A stretch of DNA of 42,211 bases from an uncultured Bacilli bacterium (GCA_947624515.1 CANQKN010000004.1:1-42211); one strand, 5' to 3'. Counted from the stretch's first letter, positions 1 to 9,350 are shown. Translations and numbers: made by a program. Notes: generated by a model not told the origin, from the letters alone.

Positions 1-35
1 TTTATAAATTTTAGAAAAAAAATTTATATATACGA

Positions 36-61
36 AAACCCTTAGAAAAAACTAAGGGTTT
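36..61 (-). terminator. Second hairpin of a tandem terminator after ddl
   Basis: A 10-bp perfect stem with the arms ACCCTTAG/CTAAGGGT at its core and a 6-nt A loop on the plus strand. Read on the minus strand it is followed by a short T run (TTTT, then CG). It lies just beyond the hairpin that overlaps the ddl stop codon, so the two look like a tandem terminator for the hydrolase-murF-ddl operon. The short T run makes it a modest intrinsic terminator on its own. Positions 1-35 are AT-rich with nothing recognisable. Confidence 0.55.
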
Positions 62-74
62 GTCTACACTCTGA

Positions 75-105
75 AAAGCTAAGATAAATACATTATCTTA
101 GCTTT
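75..105 (-). terminator. Terminator hairpin overlapping the ddl stop codon
   Basis: A perfect 13-bp inverted repeat (AAAGCTAAGATAA and its complement) with a 5-nt loop. The last codons of ddl (Lys-Leu-Arg) and its TAA stop at 93-95 form the 5' arm on the minus strand. A short T run follows the 3' arm. Function as a terminator is inferred from structure and position. Confidence 0.65.
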
Positions 106-1313
106 CCTTTCATACCTTTCATTCCTTTTAATCCACCAAGTTCTGTAAATCCTTTTAAGATGTTCGTATCAAACGAATGAGTTTTTGCTACTCTTTTCTT
201 ATAATCTCTTATTCCAATATTTATCATATCATCTAAAAGTTCAGTATATTCTTTTCCAGTTGGCTCCCATAAATAGAAAGATAAAGATCCTGGAATATTA
301 TTTACTTCATTAATATAAATTTTATTAGCTTTGGTATCTACTAAGAAATCAATTCGAACAACACCGCTAGATCCTAATGCTTTAAAAGCATTTACAGCAA
401 CTGTTTCTATTTCTTCTTTCATATCTTCTTTTAATGGTGCTGGAATCACACGATTCGCTGATACCATTCCTTTGGAAGTTTTAAACTTACCACCATATAA
501 TTTTCCTTTGGCTTTTCCACCACCTATATATTTATCTTCATAGGTTAAGAAATCTTTGGTTGGTATTACTTGTTCAATCGCACTAACCTGTTGATTTTCA
601 TAATTACCTAGTACACTAATATTTACTTCCATTAAATCTTCTACTAGTTTTTCTATTATAATTTTATGATCATATTTAATGGCATCATCGATAGCTATTT
701 TTACTTCTTCTTGATCATGAGCTGTTTTGATACCAACACTACTACCTAAAGTTGCTGGTTTGACAATAACAGGATATCCTAATTTTTTAATACTTGCAAA
801 AATAGAATTAGGGTCTTCTTCATATTCGGTATCATAGAACCATGTATATTTACAAATTGGTAATTTCTGAGATTCAAATATTTCCTTCATAAATACTTTA
901 TCTTGACCTACTACGGATGCATAAACATCTCCTCCTACAAAAGGAATTCCAATTGATTGAAGGTATCCCTGTAATACACCATCTTCTACATTCGTTCCAT
1001 GTACAATTGGGAAGACAATATCTAATTCTTTGACAATACTTTTGAATCCTTTTTTATTTTGTAACACAAATCTTCCATTCTTTTCATATAAAACAACATT
1101 TTTTGCATATTTTTTAATTAACGATAAATCGCTATAAGTTTCAATATCCTTTAACATTTCACCAGTATACCACTGTCTATCTTTCGTAATATAGATAGGG
1201 ATAATTTCATATTTTTCACTATCCATTTTATTCATTGCTTGAATAGCTGAAATAATACTAACCTCATGTTCTACACTTTCTCCACCAAAAATTACACCTA
1301 ATTTAATTTTCAT
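93..1313 (-). CDS. ddl: D-alanine--D-alanine ligase (divergent subfamily)
   Basis: Joins two D-alanines with ATP to make the dipeptide that MurF adds to UDP-MurNAc-tripeptide; cytoplasmic. Seen: N-terminal GVIFGGESVEHEVS; FPIVHGTNVEDGVLQG; the ATP-grasp segment VIVKPATLGSSVG; and the metal-binding INEVNNIPG near the C-terminus. The omega-loop Lys-Tyr typical of D-Ala-D-Ala ligases is kept (YEDKY), but about 20 extra Gly/Lys-rich residues follow it. The usual HSL segment for the second alanine reads SFYLWEP. Length 406 aa, longer than the usual 300-370. An upstream in-frame GTG at 1322 lies inside the SD (AGGAG), so ATG 1313 with 8-nt spacing is preferred. It is 11 nt after murF, the last gene of the operon. 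Family assignment is secure; exact substrate preference is inferred. Confidence 0.9.
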   Translation of the reverse strand: MKIKLGVIFGGESVEHEVSIISAIQAMNKMDSEKYEIIPIYITKDRQWYTGEMLKDIETYSDLSLIKKYAKNVVLYEKNGRFVLQNKKGFKSIVKELDIVFPIVHGTNVEDGVLQGYLQSIGIPFVGGDVYASVVGQDKVFMKEIFESQKLPICKYTWFYDTEYEEDPNSIFASIKKLGYPVIVKPATLGSSVGIKTAHDQEEVKIAIDDAIKYDHKIIIEKLVEDLMEVNISVLGNYENQQVSAIEQVIPTKDFLTYEDKYIGGGKAKGKLYGGKFKTSKGMVSANRVIPAPLKEDMKEEIETVAVNAFKALGSSGVVRIDFLVDTKANKIYINEVNNIPGSLSFYLWEPTGKEYTELLDDMINIGIRDYKKRVAKTHSFDTNILKGFTELGGLKGMKGMKGKLR

Positions 1314-1324
1314 AACATTCACTC

Positions 1325-2920
1325 CTATTCATTATAAGTATCTGGTAAATCATTTTCAAATAAAGCATACATATCTTCTTTTTTCTTTAGTGTTTTTAAT
1401 AAATCATATGCTTGATATACACTATTTACAATAAACAACTTATCCTTATCAAAACCACTTTCATTGATTCCTTCAAAGATAGGTCTGGTTTTCTTTTCTC
1501 CTACTAAAATCACATAATCAGCAACATTTGCTATCTGGGTACCAAAAATATGATTTAGTTCCTCTTCTTTTTCACCTAATTCTGTCATACCAGGAGTAAC
1601 TACTACTTTCATACCAGGCATCATATCTAATACTTCTAACGCTGATTTTGCACCAACTGGATTAGAATTATAAGCATCATTGATTTGGTACATATAACCA
1701 AAGTCTTTTAATTCTAATCGACTTTCTACTGGTCTTACTTTTCTAACTCCATTTTGAAGTTCTTTCATACTAATACCTAATTCTTTTCCCAAAGCAATTC
1801 CTGCTAGTATATTATAAATATTATGGTTTCCTAATAATTTTGTTTCAAAAGGATATTTGGTTTTATCACCTTTAAACATGACATGAAATTTACTACCTTT
1901 ATAATCACATTGAATATCACAAGCTATTACATCGGCATCTTGTTCTTCAATACCAATCCAAACTTTTTTACATTTACTTTGTATTTGATAAGAAACTTGT
2001 TTTGGATCATCTTTATTCAATATCGCAATTCCATCATCTGGTAAGCTTTCTATTAATTCAAATTTTGTTTTAATAATATTTTCTGGGCTACCAAAAGTTT
2101 CTAAATGCGCAAGACCAATTCTTGTTAAAATACCATATTTTGGATGAACCATATCACATAATTTTTTTATTTCGCCTTTTTTATATGCACCCATTTCCGC
2201 AATAAAAATATCATCGAACTTATCTAAATGATTATTGATAGTAATCATTAACCCATATTCCGTATTTAAATTTCTAGGAGTTGGGCGAGAGATAAATTTA
2301 ATATTTAAGATATCATTTAAAATATTTTTACTACTCGTTTTCCCATAACTTCCGGTAATTCCTATTACTTTTAAATTTGTCATACTTTTTAATTTATTTT
2401 TAGCTTTGGTTTCATAATATTTATATACAAATTTTTCAGCAGGTGTATTTATGATTTTAGCAAAGAAAACAATAATATAACTAAAATAAGTAACAATAGA
2501 TTCTATTAATAGTAACAATAAACCATGGTTACGATTAGCAAGATAAATGATAATTGGTAATACCATTAAGATAGTGATCGTAAAAATTAATCTTTTTACT
2601 CTTGAAGTAATTACTAAAGGCTTCTTTACTTGTTCTATTTTTCTTAAATTTAGAATTCTAGCCATTTCTAATAGATAAAAAATATCAGCAATGATGATTA
2701 ATATCATCGATAAAGTATTATCTAACCAATAAGCAATTCCTAATATTATCAAAGAAATGAAATCTAGAGTTACAAAAACAGTTTTGATATTCTTTTTGAT
2801 CCATTTTAGATAACGATTATTTTCGTTATATAGATTTTGCTGTAACATATGCAGACTTTTCTTATTCTTGATTACATTAAATACAAGAATTAGAATAAAA
2901 CTAACTGTATAAATATTCAT
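1325..2920 (-). CDS. murF: Membrane-anchored Mur ligase, MurF-type (D-Ala-D-Ala adding)
   Basis: Probable UDP-MurNAc-tripeptide:D-Ala-D-Ala ligase, supplying the last cytoplasmic step of the peptidoglycan precursor. Seen: about five hydrophobic segments in residues 1-155, then a Mur-ligase core with P-loop GITGSYGKTSSKN (about residue 187), NTEYGLMITIN, the AEMGA and IGLAHLETFGS region, and DAYNSNP, which matches the MurF C-terminal signature. 531 aa against about 450 for ordinary MurF. The usual N-terminal UDP-sugar-binding domain seems to be replaced by the membrane domain. ATG 2920 has GGAGG at 5-nt spacing. It sits between the alpha/beta hydrolase and ddl with gaps of about 10 nt, so the three are surely co-transcribed. 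Ordinary MurF lacks transmembrane segments, so membrane placement is the odd point; another Mur-ligase substrate cannot be excluded. Confidence 0.85.
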   Translation of the reverse strand: MNIYTVSFILILVFNVIKNKKSLHMLQQNLYNENNRYLKWIKKNIKTVFVTLDFISLIILGIAYWLDNTLSMILIIIADIFYLLEMARILNLRKIEQVKKPLVITSRVKRLIFTITILMVLPIIIYLANRNHGLLLLLIESIVTYFSYIIVFFAKIINTPAEKFVYKYYETKAKNKLKSMTNLKVIGITGSYGKTSSKNILNDILNIKFISRPTPRNLNTEYGLMITINNHLDKFDDIFIAEMGAYKKGEIKKLCDMVHPKYGILTRIGLAHLETFGSPENIIKTKFELIESLPDDGIAILNKDDPKQVSYQIQSKCKKVWIGIEEQDADVIACDIQCDYKGSKFHVMFKGDKTKYPFETKLLGNHNIYNILAGIALGKELGISMKELQNGVRKVRPVESRLELKDFGYMYQINDAYNSNPVGAKSALEVLDMMPGMKVVVTPGMTELGEKEEELNHIFGTQIANVADYVILVGEKKTRPIFEGINESGFDKDKLFIVNSVYQAYDLLKTLKKKEDMYALFENDLPDTYNE

Positions 2921-2929
2921 AATTACCTC

Positions 2930-3652
2930 CTATAAAAAATTGCGCAATATATTCACTACTTGTGGTAATGCTTCTAAATAAGCATAATGGGTATATCCTG
3001 GTAATTCTACTAACCCACCATCTACTAATAGTTGTTCTAATTTTTTAGCATCTTCAATAGGAGATTCGGTATCTAAAGTTCCCCAGATTAGTAAAGTTGG
3101 ACACTGTATTTTTTTAGCCGCATTACTTAAATCTTCATTGATCACATTGACTAGAGTTTCTCGCATAATGGGAGAAGCATTGCGATAATCAGTAGATCCT
3201 ATATATTTTTTCGCAAATTCACCGATTTTATTCATACCAGGCAATTTCTTTAGAGATTTTAAAATTTGTTCTTTGGTTGATTTTCGATTTTCCCTTACAC
3301 AAGGACTAGCAAATAAAACTAATTTTAAAACTGGATTTCTAGATGCATAGAGAATAGCTATTCTTCCTCCAAAGGAATGCCCTATTAAAACTGGTTTATG
3401 GATGTTAAGGCTTTCTAATAATTCCTCTAATATTTCTACATAATCATAGATGGTTAGGCTAGTAGTTGGAGAACTACTTTCTCCAAAACCAGGAAAATCT
3501 AATATCGTAATATGATAATCCTGGAATTCATTTCCTAAAGGTACCATCATTTCTATATTTTGACCCCAACCATGTAATAGTACGATTTCCTTACCAGTTT
3601 CGCTACCATATTGTATGTAATGAACATCCATATTTCTAATGTTTTTTTTCAT
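2930..3652 (-). CDS. Alpha/beta hydrolase
   Basis: Serine hydrolase of the alpha/beta fold, cytoplasmic (no signal peptide). Seen: oxyanion region LLHGWGQ, FPGFGESS, nucleophile elbow GHSFGG (about residue 92), and a late His in GYTHYAYLE; an acid residue is likely in the LIWGTLDTESP loop. 240 aa, a normal size. Two adjacent ATGs (3655 and 3652) follow GGTGG; the second has the better spacing and is chosen. It is the first gene of the operon with murF and ddl, ending 10 nt before murF, with its own extended -10 promoter. The substrate is unknown. A role linked to cell-wall precursors or lipids is only suggested by the neighbours. Confidence 0.8.
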   Translation of the reverse strand: MKKNIRNMDVHYIQYGSETGKEIVLLHGWGQNIEMMVPLGNEFQDYHITILDFPGFGESSSPTTSLTIYDYVEILEELLESLNIHKPVLIGHSFGGRIAILYASRNPVLKLVLFASPCVRENRKSTKEQILKSLKKLPGMNKIGEFAKKYIGSTDYRNASPIMRETLVNVINEDLSNAAKKIQCPTLLIWGTLDTESPIEDAKKLEQLLVDGGLVELPGYTHYAYLEALPQVVNILRNFL

Positions 3653-3667
3653 CATACCACCAAAATT

Positions 3668-3696
3668 AGTATATCATTAAATGCATTGCAGTACAA
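3668..3696 (-). promoter_or_regulatory. Promoter of the hydrolase-murF-ddl operon
   Basis: Extended -10 TGATATACT (3668-3676) with a poor -35 (TTGTAC, 3691-3696) at 17-bp spacing. The predicted start lies about 10 nt before the SD of the hydrolase gene. Confidence 0.55.
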
Positions 3697-3722
3697 ATAA
3701 AACAAGGTTTTTACTGTAAAAA

Positions 3723-3741
3723 AAAGTAAAAAAATTACTTT
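3723..3741 (-). terminator. Weak terminator overlapping the murI stop
   Basis: 7-bp A/T-rich stem (AAAGTAA/TTACTTT) with a 5-nt loop and a run of at least five more Ts on the minus strand. The murI TAA stop (3735-3737) is the end of the 5' arm. The stem has only one G-C pair in each arm, so strength is doubtful, but the T run is long. Confidence 0.45.
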
Positions 3742-4472
3742 AATAATTCAAAAAATCTTTTTTCTTTTATTGAATTAGAAGAAGAATCGTAAAAAGAAAG
3801 ATTTCCTAAAGTAGAATTCGTTAATAAATTCTTTTCTGCTAATAGATTTTTTAATCTTAAAGCTACTCCTTTTCCTCCATCATAAAAAAGAACTTTTCCT
3901 AATATTTTTTCAATTTGTTTCGTTATTAATGGATAGTGTGTACATCCTAAAACGACAACTTCAATTTTTTCTTTTGGTAATACCTCTTTTAAATATTTTT
4001 CTATTTTTTGATTTTCTCCTTGTTCAATGTAAGTAGCTAAATTAGGACATGGAAGTAAGATGGTATTACCATTATCATATTGATGAAAAAGGTGCATAAA
4101 TTTTTCACTATGAATGGTTGCGGGAGTTGCCATAACTAATGTTTTTTTACAACTGGCATAATCGTAGACCATTTTATAAGCAGGTTCGATTCCTACAATC
4201 ATTACTTGGGGATATTTTTTTCTTATATCTTGGATTGCTAAAGCTGTAGCAGTATTGCAAGCAAAAACAATTGCTTTACAGTTTTTTTCTAAAAAGAATT
4301 GGACAATAGCATCAACATATTTGAATATTTCATCTTTTCTTTTATCACCATAGGGATTATGAAGAGAATCACTGTAATAAATATAATTTTCATGAGGAAG
4401 TAATTTTAAAATTTCTTTTAAAACGGTTACTCCGCCAATTCCTGAATCTAAAATTCCAATAGGTCTATCCAT
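3735..4472 (-). CDS. murI: Glutamate racemase
   Basis: Interconverts L- and D-glutamate, giving D-Glu for MurD in peptidoglycan synthesis; cytoplasmic. Seen: N-terminal PIGILDSGIGGVTVL with the conserved Asp-Ser, the first catalytic cysteine in FACNTATA, and the second in VLGCTHYPL, each followed by Thr as in the family. 245 aa, slightly short for MurI (about 265). ATG 4472 follows GGTGATAAG. Monocistronic by layout: its own extended -10 promoter upstream and a weak hairpin over the stop. It stands beside the murF-ddl operon, with which it shares a pathway. Confidence 0.93.
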   Translation of the reverse strand: MDRPIGILDSGIGGVTVLKEILKLLPHENYIYYSDSLHNPYGDKRKDEIFKYVDAIVQFFLEKNCKAIVFACNTATALAIQDIRKKYPQVMIVGIEPAYKMVYDYASCKKTLVMATPATIHSEKFMHLFHQYDNGNTILLPCPNLATYIEQGENQKIEKYLKEVLPKEKIEVVVLGCTHYPLITKQIEKILGKVLFYDGGKGVALRLKNLLAEKNLLTNSTLGNLSFYDSSSNSIKEKRFFELLK

Positions 4473-4495
4473 CTTATCACCAACATTCTAATATC

Positions 4496-4504
4496 ATTCT
4501 AACA
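4496..4504 (-). promoter_or_regulatory. murI: Extended -10 promoter of murI
   Basis: TGTTAGAAT with TG upstream of a TAGAAT hexamer; no good -35 at 17 bp. An alternative reading is TTGGCA (4512-4517) with GATATT 16 bp downstream. Either gives a short leader before the GGTGAT SD. Confidence 0.4.
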
Positions 4505-4523
4505 CAATTTATGCCAAAAAGAA

Positions 4524-4544
4524 AAAAGTGTTTCAAATACTTTT
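4524..4544 (-). terminator. Possible terminator of the polC operon
   Basis: Stem of AAAAGT/ACTTTT with one mismatch and three further A-T pairs, followed on the minus strand by T-rich sequence (TT, C, TTTTT). It lies about 110 nt after the polC stop. The stretch 4545-4654 between them holds no ORF I can support. Confidence 0.4.
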
Positions 4545-4654
4545 CGTTATCTCAATAGAGATTTTATACATTTTCTCTACTTTCTTCTGTTATTTCAACT
4601 GTAGTTTTAGAAGTAGAAGATTTTTAGAATCATAATTTTGATTTCATAAAGGAT

Positions 4655-7600
4655 CTAAAACAATGTCATTTGACTAGATTCTGGTAAATCTTTTAAAATT
4701 CCCATCAGTCTCATTTTATCAATTAAAGTTTGTGATACTTTGGCACGCTTTTGTAAATCCTCAACACTTAAGAATGGTTTTATTTTTCTTTCAGATACAA
4801 TGTTTTGGGCAACCGTATCGCCTAAACCATCTATGGCTCTAAATGGTGGAATTAATGTTTTTCCATCTTCAGCAATTAAGAAATTTTTACTATCACTTTT
4901 TTCAATATCAATAGGTGCAAAATTAATATTTCTAGCAGTAGACTCTAACGCAATTTTTAAAGTTTCTAAAACACTTGTTTCTTTATTGCTTGCTTCAAAT
5001 CCTTTTTCTGTTAAATCATCTATTTTTTTACGAATGGCATTATATCCTTGAATCATAGTTTCAATATCAAAATCAGTAATACGAACAGAAAAATAAGAAG
5101 CATAATACCAAATAGGATGATACACTTTGAACCAAGCAATTCTAAGAGCTGACATAACATAAGCAACAGCATGAGCTTTCGGAAACATATATTTAATCTT
5201 ACGGCAAGATTCAATATACCATTCGGGAACATTTACTTCTCTCATTTCCTCTGCCATACCCTTCCATGTTTCTGGATCTTTTGATGCTTTTCCTTTACGA
5301 ACAAATTCCATAATTTTAAATGCTCGAATTGGTTTCATACCCCAGTTCATTAAGTTTACCATAATATCATCACGACAACCAATTACTTGTTTAAATGGAC
5401 AAATATTATTTTTTATTAATTCACTAGCATTTCCAGCCCAGACATCAGTACCATGTGATAAACCAGATATTTTGACAATTTCTGAAAAAGTACTAGGTTT
5501 GGTTTCCACTAACATGTTAATAACAAATTTAGTTCCCATCTCGGGTACTCCTAAAGTACCTGTTGGACATAAAATTTGTTCTTCCGTTACTCCTAAAGCA
5601 GCAGGAGATGCTAATAAACTTAATACTTTTTGATCATCCATAGGAATCTTTGTTACATCAATTTTCGATAAGTCCTGTAACATTCTAAGTACCGTTGGAT
5701 CATCGTGACCTAGAATATCTAGTTTTAATACATCTTGATCAATTGCATGGTAATCAAAATGAGTAGTTCGCCATTCACTTTCTGGATCATCTGCTGGATA
5801 TTGGAAAGGGGTAAAATCAAAGACATCCATATATTGAGGAATTACAACAATACCTCCTGGATGTTGACCGGTTGTTCTTTTGACACCAGTACAACCTAAA
5901 GCAATTCTTTCAATTTCAGCATTACGCATATTTGTAATTCCTTTATCCTCTAAATATCCTTTTACAAATCCAAATGCTGTTTTATCAGCAACAGTACCAA
6001 TGGTACCAGCACGATATACATTATCTTCTCCGAACAGTACTTTGGTATAAGCATGAGCACTTGCTTGATTATCTCCTGAAAAGTTAAGATCAATATCAGG
6101 AACTTTATCTGCATTAAATCCTAAGAAAGTAGCAAATGGCATATCCTGTCCTTCTTTTCCTAAAGGATTGCCACACTTTGGACATATTTTATCTGGTAAA
6201 TCATAGCCACTAGAGTATTCTTTTCCATATGGTTCGTTTTCTTCGTTATTAAATTCTGAATATTTACATTTTGGATTTCGGCATAGATAGTGAGCAGGTA
6301 ATGCATTTACTTCGGTAATTCCCATCATAGTAGCAACGAAACTAGAACCAACAGAACCACGGGATCCAACCAAATATCCTTCATCATTAGAGTGTTTTAC
6401 CAATCTTTGAGCAATTAAGTAAATAGGATCGAATCCACCACCAATAATACCACCTAGTTCTTTTTTTACTTTTTTTTCTAAAGTATCGGGATTACATTCT
6501 CCTTCTTCTTCCTGATTCCATTTTTCTTGAAAGTGATTTCTTAATAATTCTTTAACAGCATCAAATCCTTGAATAATGGTATTGTGTAAGTGAGTAAATA
6601 TATATTCATTTTGTTGAGAATCATTAAATTCAGGATGTTCTTCTTTAACTTTTTCACAATAGATTTTTCTTGCAATATCTCCATATAACTCAGTTGCAAT
6701 TCTTTCTTCAATATTATAAGGAAGAGGATTTCCATACCAAGACTCTGCTTTTGTATATACTAAATTCGTAACAACACTTGGACAATCCAAATAACCACTA
6801 CCATCATCACTTGCTACTTTTGGAGAGAATGGAATTCCACCCGTATCAATAATAACCTCAATATCTTCTACCATATCCACAATTTTATTAGGATTCGTGA
6901 TTACGATTTCTTCTTTCAAATTCTTATCGAGAAAATTAAAATCTTCTAGCATTTCATCTGTTGTACGTAAATGTTGACTAGGAATACTTGTAATGTCATT
7001 TTTGGCAAGAGGATGTCTACCTCCGCCAGGTACTTTTTGATTCACAATGATTTCACGATAAATTTTATCTTCTCTTAATATATGATGAACATCTCCCGTT
7101 GCTACGATTAATTTACCACTTTCTTTTGTAACTCGAATAATTTTAGAAATACTATCTAGTAATTCTTCACGAGATGCAAAATCACCCATCTGTAATACAT
7201 GATCATATACTTCTGGAGGTTGTACTTCCACATAATCATAGAAATTGATAATATTTGTTAACTCTTCATCACTTTTACTTCTTGCTTCTTTAAAGACTTC
7301 ACTTTCGTAGCAACCACTACCTACTAATAATCCTTCTCTTAATTTACTAATTTCACTACGAAGGATTCTAGGTGTTTTATATAAGTATTTTGTATTGGCA
7401 AGACTAATTAATTTAAACATATTTTTAAGCCCTGTTTTATTTTTGGCAATTAAATTAACATGATAACTTCTACCATATTTATGAATTTCATCTTGACTAA
7501 CTAAATTATTTAAATCATTAATCGTTTCAAAGTTTCTATCAGATAATTTCTTTAACATTTTATAAAATACTAAAGCAGTTCCTTCAGCATCATAATCACC

Positions 7601-9313
7601 TCTGTGATGCGATTCTTCATCCCAAGGAACATCATATCTTTTCACTAGGGCACTTAAACTATGTCTTGCATAATTAGTATCTAACGCACGGGATAATTCT
7701 AATGTATCAATGACTGGATTTTGAAAGGTTCCTAAGTTATATTTTTGATAAGCCATTTCTAGAAAGGAAGTATCAAATTTCGCATTATGAGCAACCATTG
7801 GTAAATCGCCAAACCATTCAATAAATCGTTTGACAGCATTTTCTTCATTATCTTTTCCTATTAACATAGCATCGGTAATCGCTGTTAATTCTGTAATTTT
7901 TGGATTTAATAATTTTCCAGGATTAATTAATTCATCATAACGATCAATAATTTCCCCGTTACAAATTTTAACAGCACCTATTTCAATAATAGAATCTTCT
8001 CCACCGGCATTGAATCCTGTTGTTTCAAAGTCAAAAACAACATAAGTACTATCCATGATTTTACTATCGGTTCCACGAACAACAATATTGATACTATCAT
8101 CAATTAATGTTAATTCTGTACCAAATAGAGCATGAAACTGATCCTGTTTTTCTTTTCCTTTGTTATAGTCGCGTACAAAATTATAAACATGGGGAAAGGC
8201 TTGACAGCCATTATGATCAGTAATTGCGATTGCTCTATGGCCAAATTTTATAGCCTGTTTTACAAGGTTTATTTCATCTGCTACACCATCCATTTGACTC
8301 ATCATGGTATGAGCATGTAATTCTACTCTTTTATTAGGTGCAGTATCTTTGATTTCACTATCTTCTTTTTCTAAAATATTGATATCCCTAGCATTTAAAA
8401 CAAGTTCTTTAGAAAATTGATCATTTTTCGTATAGCCACGAATTAAAAACCATTTTCCCTCTTTTAAGATTTTTTTCTTTTCATTAAAATCGTCTTCTCC
8501 ACGGCAAAAAATTTTACAGTAAATGCTATCGGAATAATCAGTAATTTTTAATGTAATAATTTTAAAATCAGTCTTACTAGATTCAAAATAGTCAACACCA
8601 AATACATATCCTTCTACAGTGATAGGATCCGTTTCACCAATAATATTTTTGATTTGAACGGGAACATCATGAATCATCTTTCCTACTATAACATTAGGAT
8701 CATTTTCTTTTTTTTCTCGGTCATAATTATGATTTTGCTTATTATAAAAAGTTGGTTTATTTTCTTTGGGTTCTATTACTGGAGGAATTTCTTTGGTTAC
8801 ACTTTCTAAATCTTTCGAAATTCGTTCTTTGACAGAATTTTCTTTTTCTAGATTTAAAGATATTTCTAAAGGGGTATCAAATCCATATAAAGATAATAAA
8901 TAATTCAATTTTGGAAGAATCTGCTTCACTTGTTTTTCTTCTTCTAAATTCGTAACTTCAATTTTTAATTCTTCTTCTATTAAATTATCCTGAAATATAC
9001 TAGAAAACATAAGAATATCTTTTACATTTTCTAAAGCATAGCTATAGTATTCTTTTAATTTGGTCAATGATTTTATTGTTGGAAGAATTTGTAAATAAAC
9101 TTTTTTTATATTTTTAAAAGCACAATTTGCAAGTTGTTCTAATCTTTGATAATCCTCTAATTCTAATATTTCAGGATTACTAAGTACAAAAGTCCAACTA
9201 CCATTTTTCTCATTTACTTTTACCTTTTCCAATTGCATTTCACTTAAACGATTTCTAGTATCTATATCTAAATTAATTTGGTCAAATAATATTTTTATCT
9301 TGTTCTCTTGCAT
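4655..9313 (-). CDS. polC: DNA polymerase III alpha subunit, PolC type
   Basis: Gram-positive replicative polymerase with built-in 3'-5' proofreading. Seen in order: N-terminal domain (1-200); OB fold (about 226-312); PHP domain starting at ELHAHTMMSQMDG; DEDD exonuclease starting at FDFETTG (about 428) inside the PHP; zinc cysteines around 1011-1047 (CRNPKC and CPKCG); catalytic PDIDLNFSG (about 1072-1080); PGGIVVIP region; C-terminus ending MTLF. 1552 aa against about 1440 in Bacillus. Some of the excess is roughly 75 residues inserted between YGNPLP and GGGFDPIY. Start ATG 9313 has AGGAG at 5-nt spacing; the longer in-frame start at 9340 has none. It follows the unknown gene at 9351 by 37 nt and is probably co-transcribed with it. 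Confidence 0.97.
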   Translation of the reverse strand: MQENKIKILFDQINLDIDTRNRLSEMQLEKVKVNEKNGSWTFVLSNPEILELEDYQRLEQLANCAFKNIKKVYLQILPTIKSLTKLKEYYSYALENVKDILMFSSIFQDNLIEEELKIEVTNLEEEKQVKQILPKLNYLLSLYGFDTPLEISLNLEKENSVKERISKDLESVTKEIPPVIEPKENKPTFYNKQNHNYDREKKENDPNVIVGKMIHDVPVQIKNIIGETDPITVEGYVFGVDYFESSKTDFKIITLKITDYSDSIYCKIFCRGEDDFNEKKKILKEGKWFLIRGYTKNDQFSKELVLNARDINILEKEDSEIKDTAPNKRVELHAHTMMSQMDGVADEINLVKQAIKFGHRAIAITDHNGCQAFPHVYNFVRDYNKGKEKQDQFHALFGTELTLIDDSINIVVRGTDSKIMDSTYVVFDFETTGFNAGGEDSIIEIGAVKICNGEIIDRYDELINPGKLLNPKITELTAITDAMLIGKDNEENAVKRFIEWFGDLPMVAHNAKFDTSFLEMAYQKYNLGTFQNPVIDTLELSRALDTNYARHSLSALVKRYDVPWDEESHHRGDYDAEGTALVFYKMLKKLSDRNFETINDLNNLVSQDEIHKYGRSYHVNLIAKNKTGLKNMFKLISLANTKYLYKTPRILRSEISKLREGLLVGSGCYESEVFKEARSKSDEELTNIINFYDYVEVQPPEVYDHVLQMGDFASREELLDSISKIIRVTKESGKLIVATGDVHHILREDKIYREIIVNQKVPGGGRHPLAKNDITSIPSQHLRTTDEMLEDFNFLDKNLKEEIVITNPNKIVDMVEDIEVIIDTGGIPFSPKVASDDGSGYLDCPSVVTNLVYTKAESWYGNPLPYNIEERIATELYGDIARKIYCEKVKEEHPEFNDSQQNEYIFTHLHNTIIQGFDAVKELLRNHFQEKWNQEEEGECNPDTLEKKVKKELGGIIGGGFDPIYLIAQRLVKHSNDEGYLVGSRGSVGSSFVATMMGITEVNALPAHYLCRNPKCKYSEFNNEENEPYGKEYSSGYDLPDKICPKCGNPLGKEGQDMPFATFLGFNADKVPDIDLNFSGDNQASAHAYTKVLFGEDNVYRAGTIGTVADKTAFGFVKGYLEDKGITNMRNAEIERIALGCTGVKRTTGQHPGGIVVIPQYMDVFDFTPFQYPADDPESEWRTTHFDYHAIDQDVLKLDILGHDDPTVLRMLQDLSKIDVTKIPMDDQKVLSLLASPAALGVTEEQILCPTGTLGVPEMGTKFVINMLVETKPSTFSEIVKISGLSHGTDVWAGNASELIKNNICPFKQVIGCRDDIMVNLMNWGMKPIRAFKIMEFVRKGKASKDPETWKGMAEEMREVNVPEWYIESCRKIKYMFPKAHAVAYVMSALRIAWFKVYHPIWYYASYFSVRITDFDIETMIQGYNAIRKKIDDLTEKGFEASNKETSVLETLKIALESTARNINFAPIDIEKSDSKNFLIAEDGKTLIPPFRAIDGLGDTVAQNIVSERKIKPFLSVEDLQKRAKVSQTLIDKMRLMGILKDLPESSQMTLF

Positions 9314-9350
9314 ACTAACTCCTAATAAAAGAGATTTCAAAAATTGAAAT

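Noticed and set aside
4560-4650. Possible small coding stretch after polC
   Set aside because: One minus frame reads a short Ser/Thr/Glu-rich peptide but has stops on both sides and no start or SD.
6541-6735. Minus-strand frame inside polC
   Set aside because: Out-of-frame shadow of the PolC insertion; low-complexity Leu/Lys/Ile composition and no SD.
8132-8320. Plus-strand open frame inside polC
   Set aside because: Lies wholly antisense to the conserved PolC PHP/exonuclease region, without SD or promoter; the same reasoning removes the other short antisense frames inside ddl, dnaE, rsgA, ileS-side genes, sepF, spoIVFA, radC and proS.
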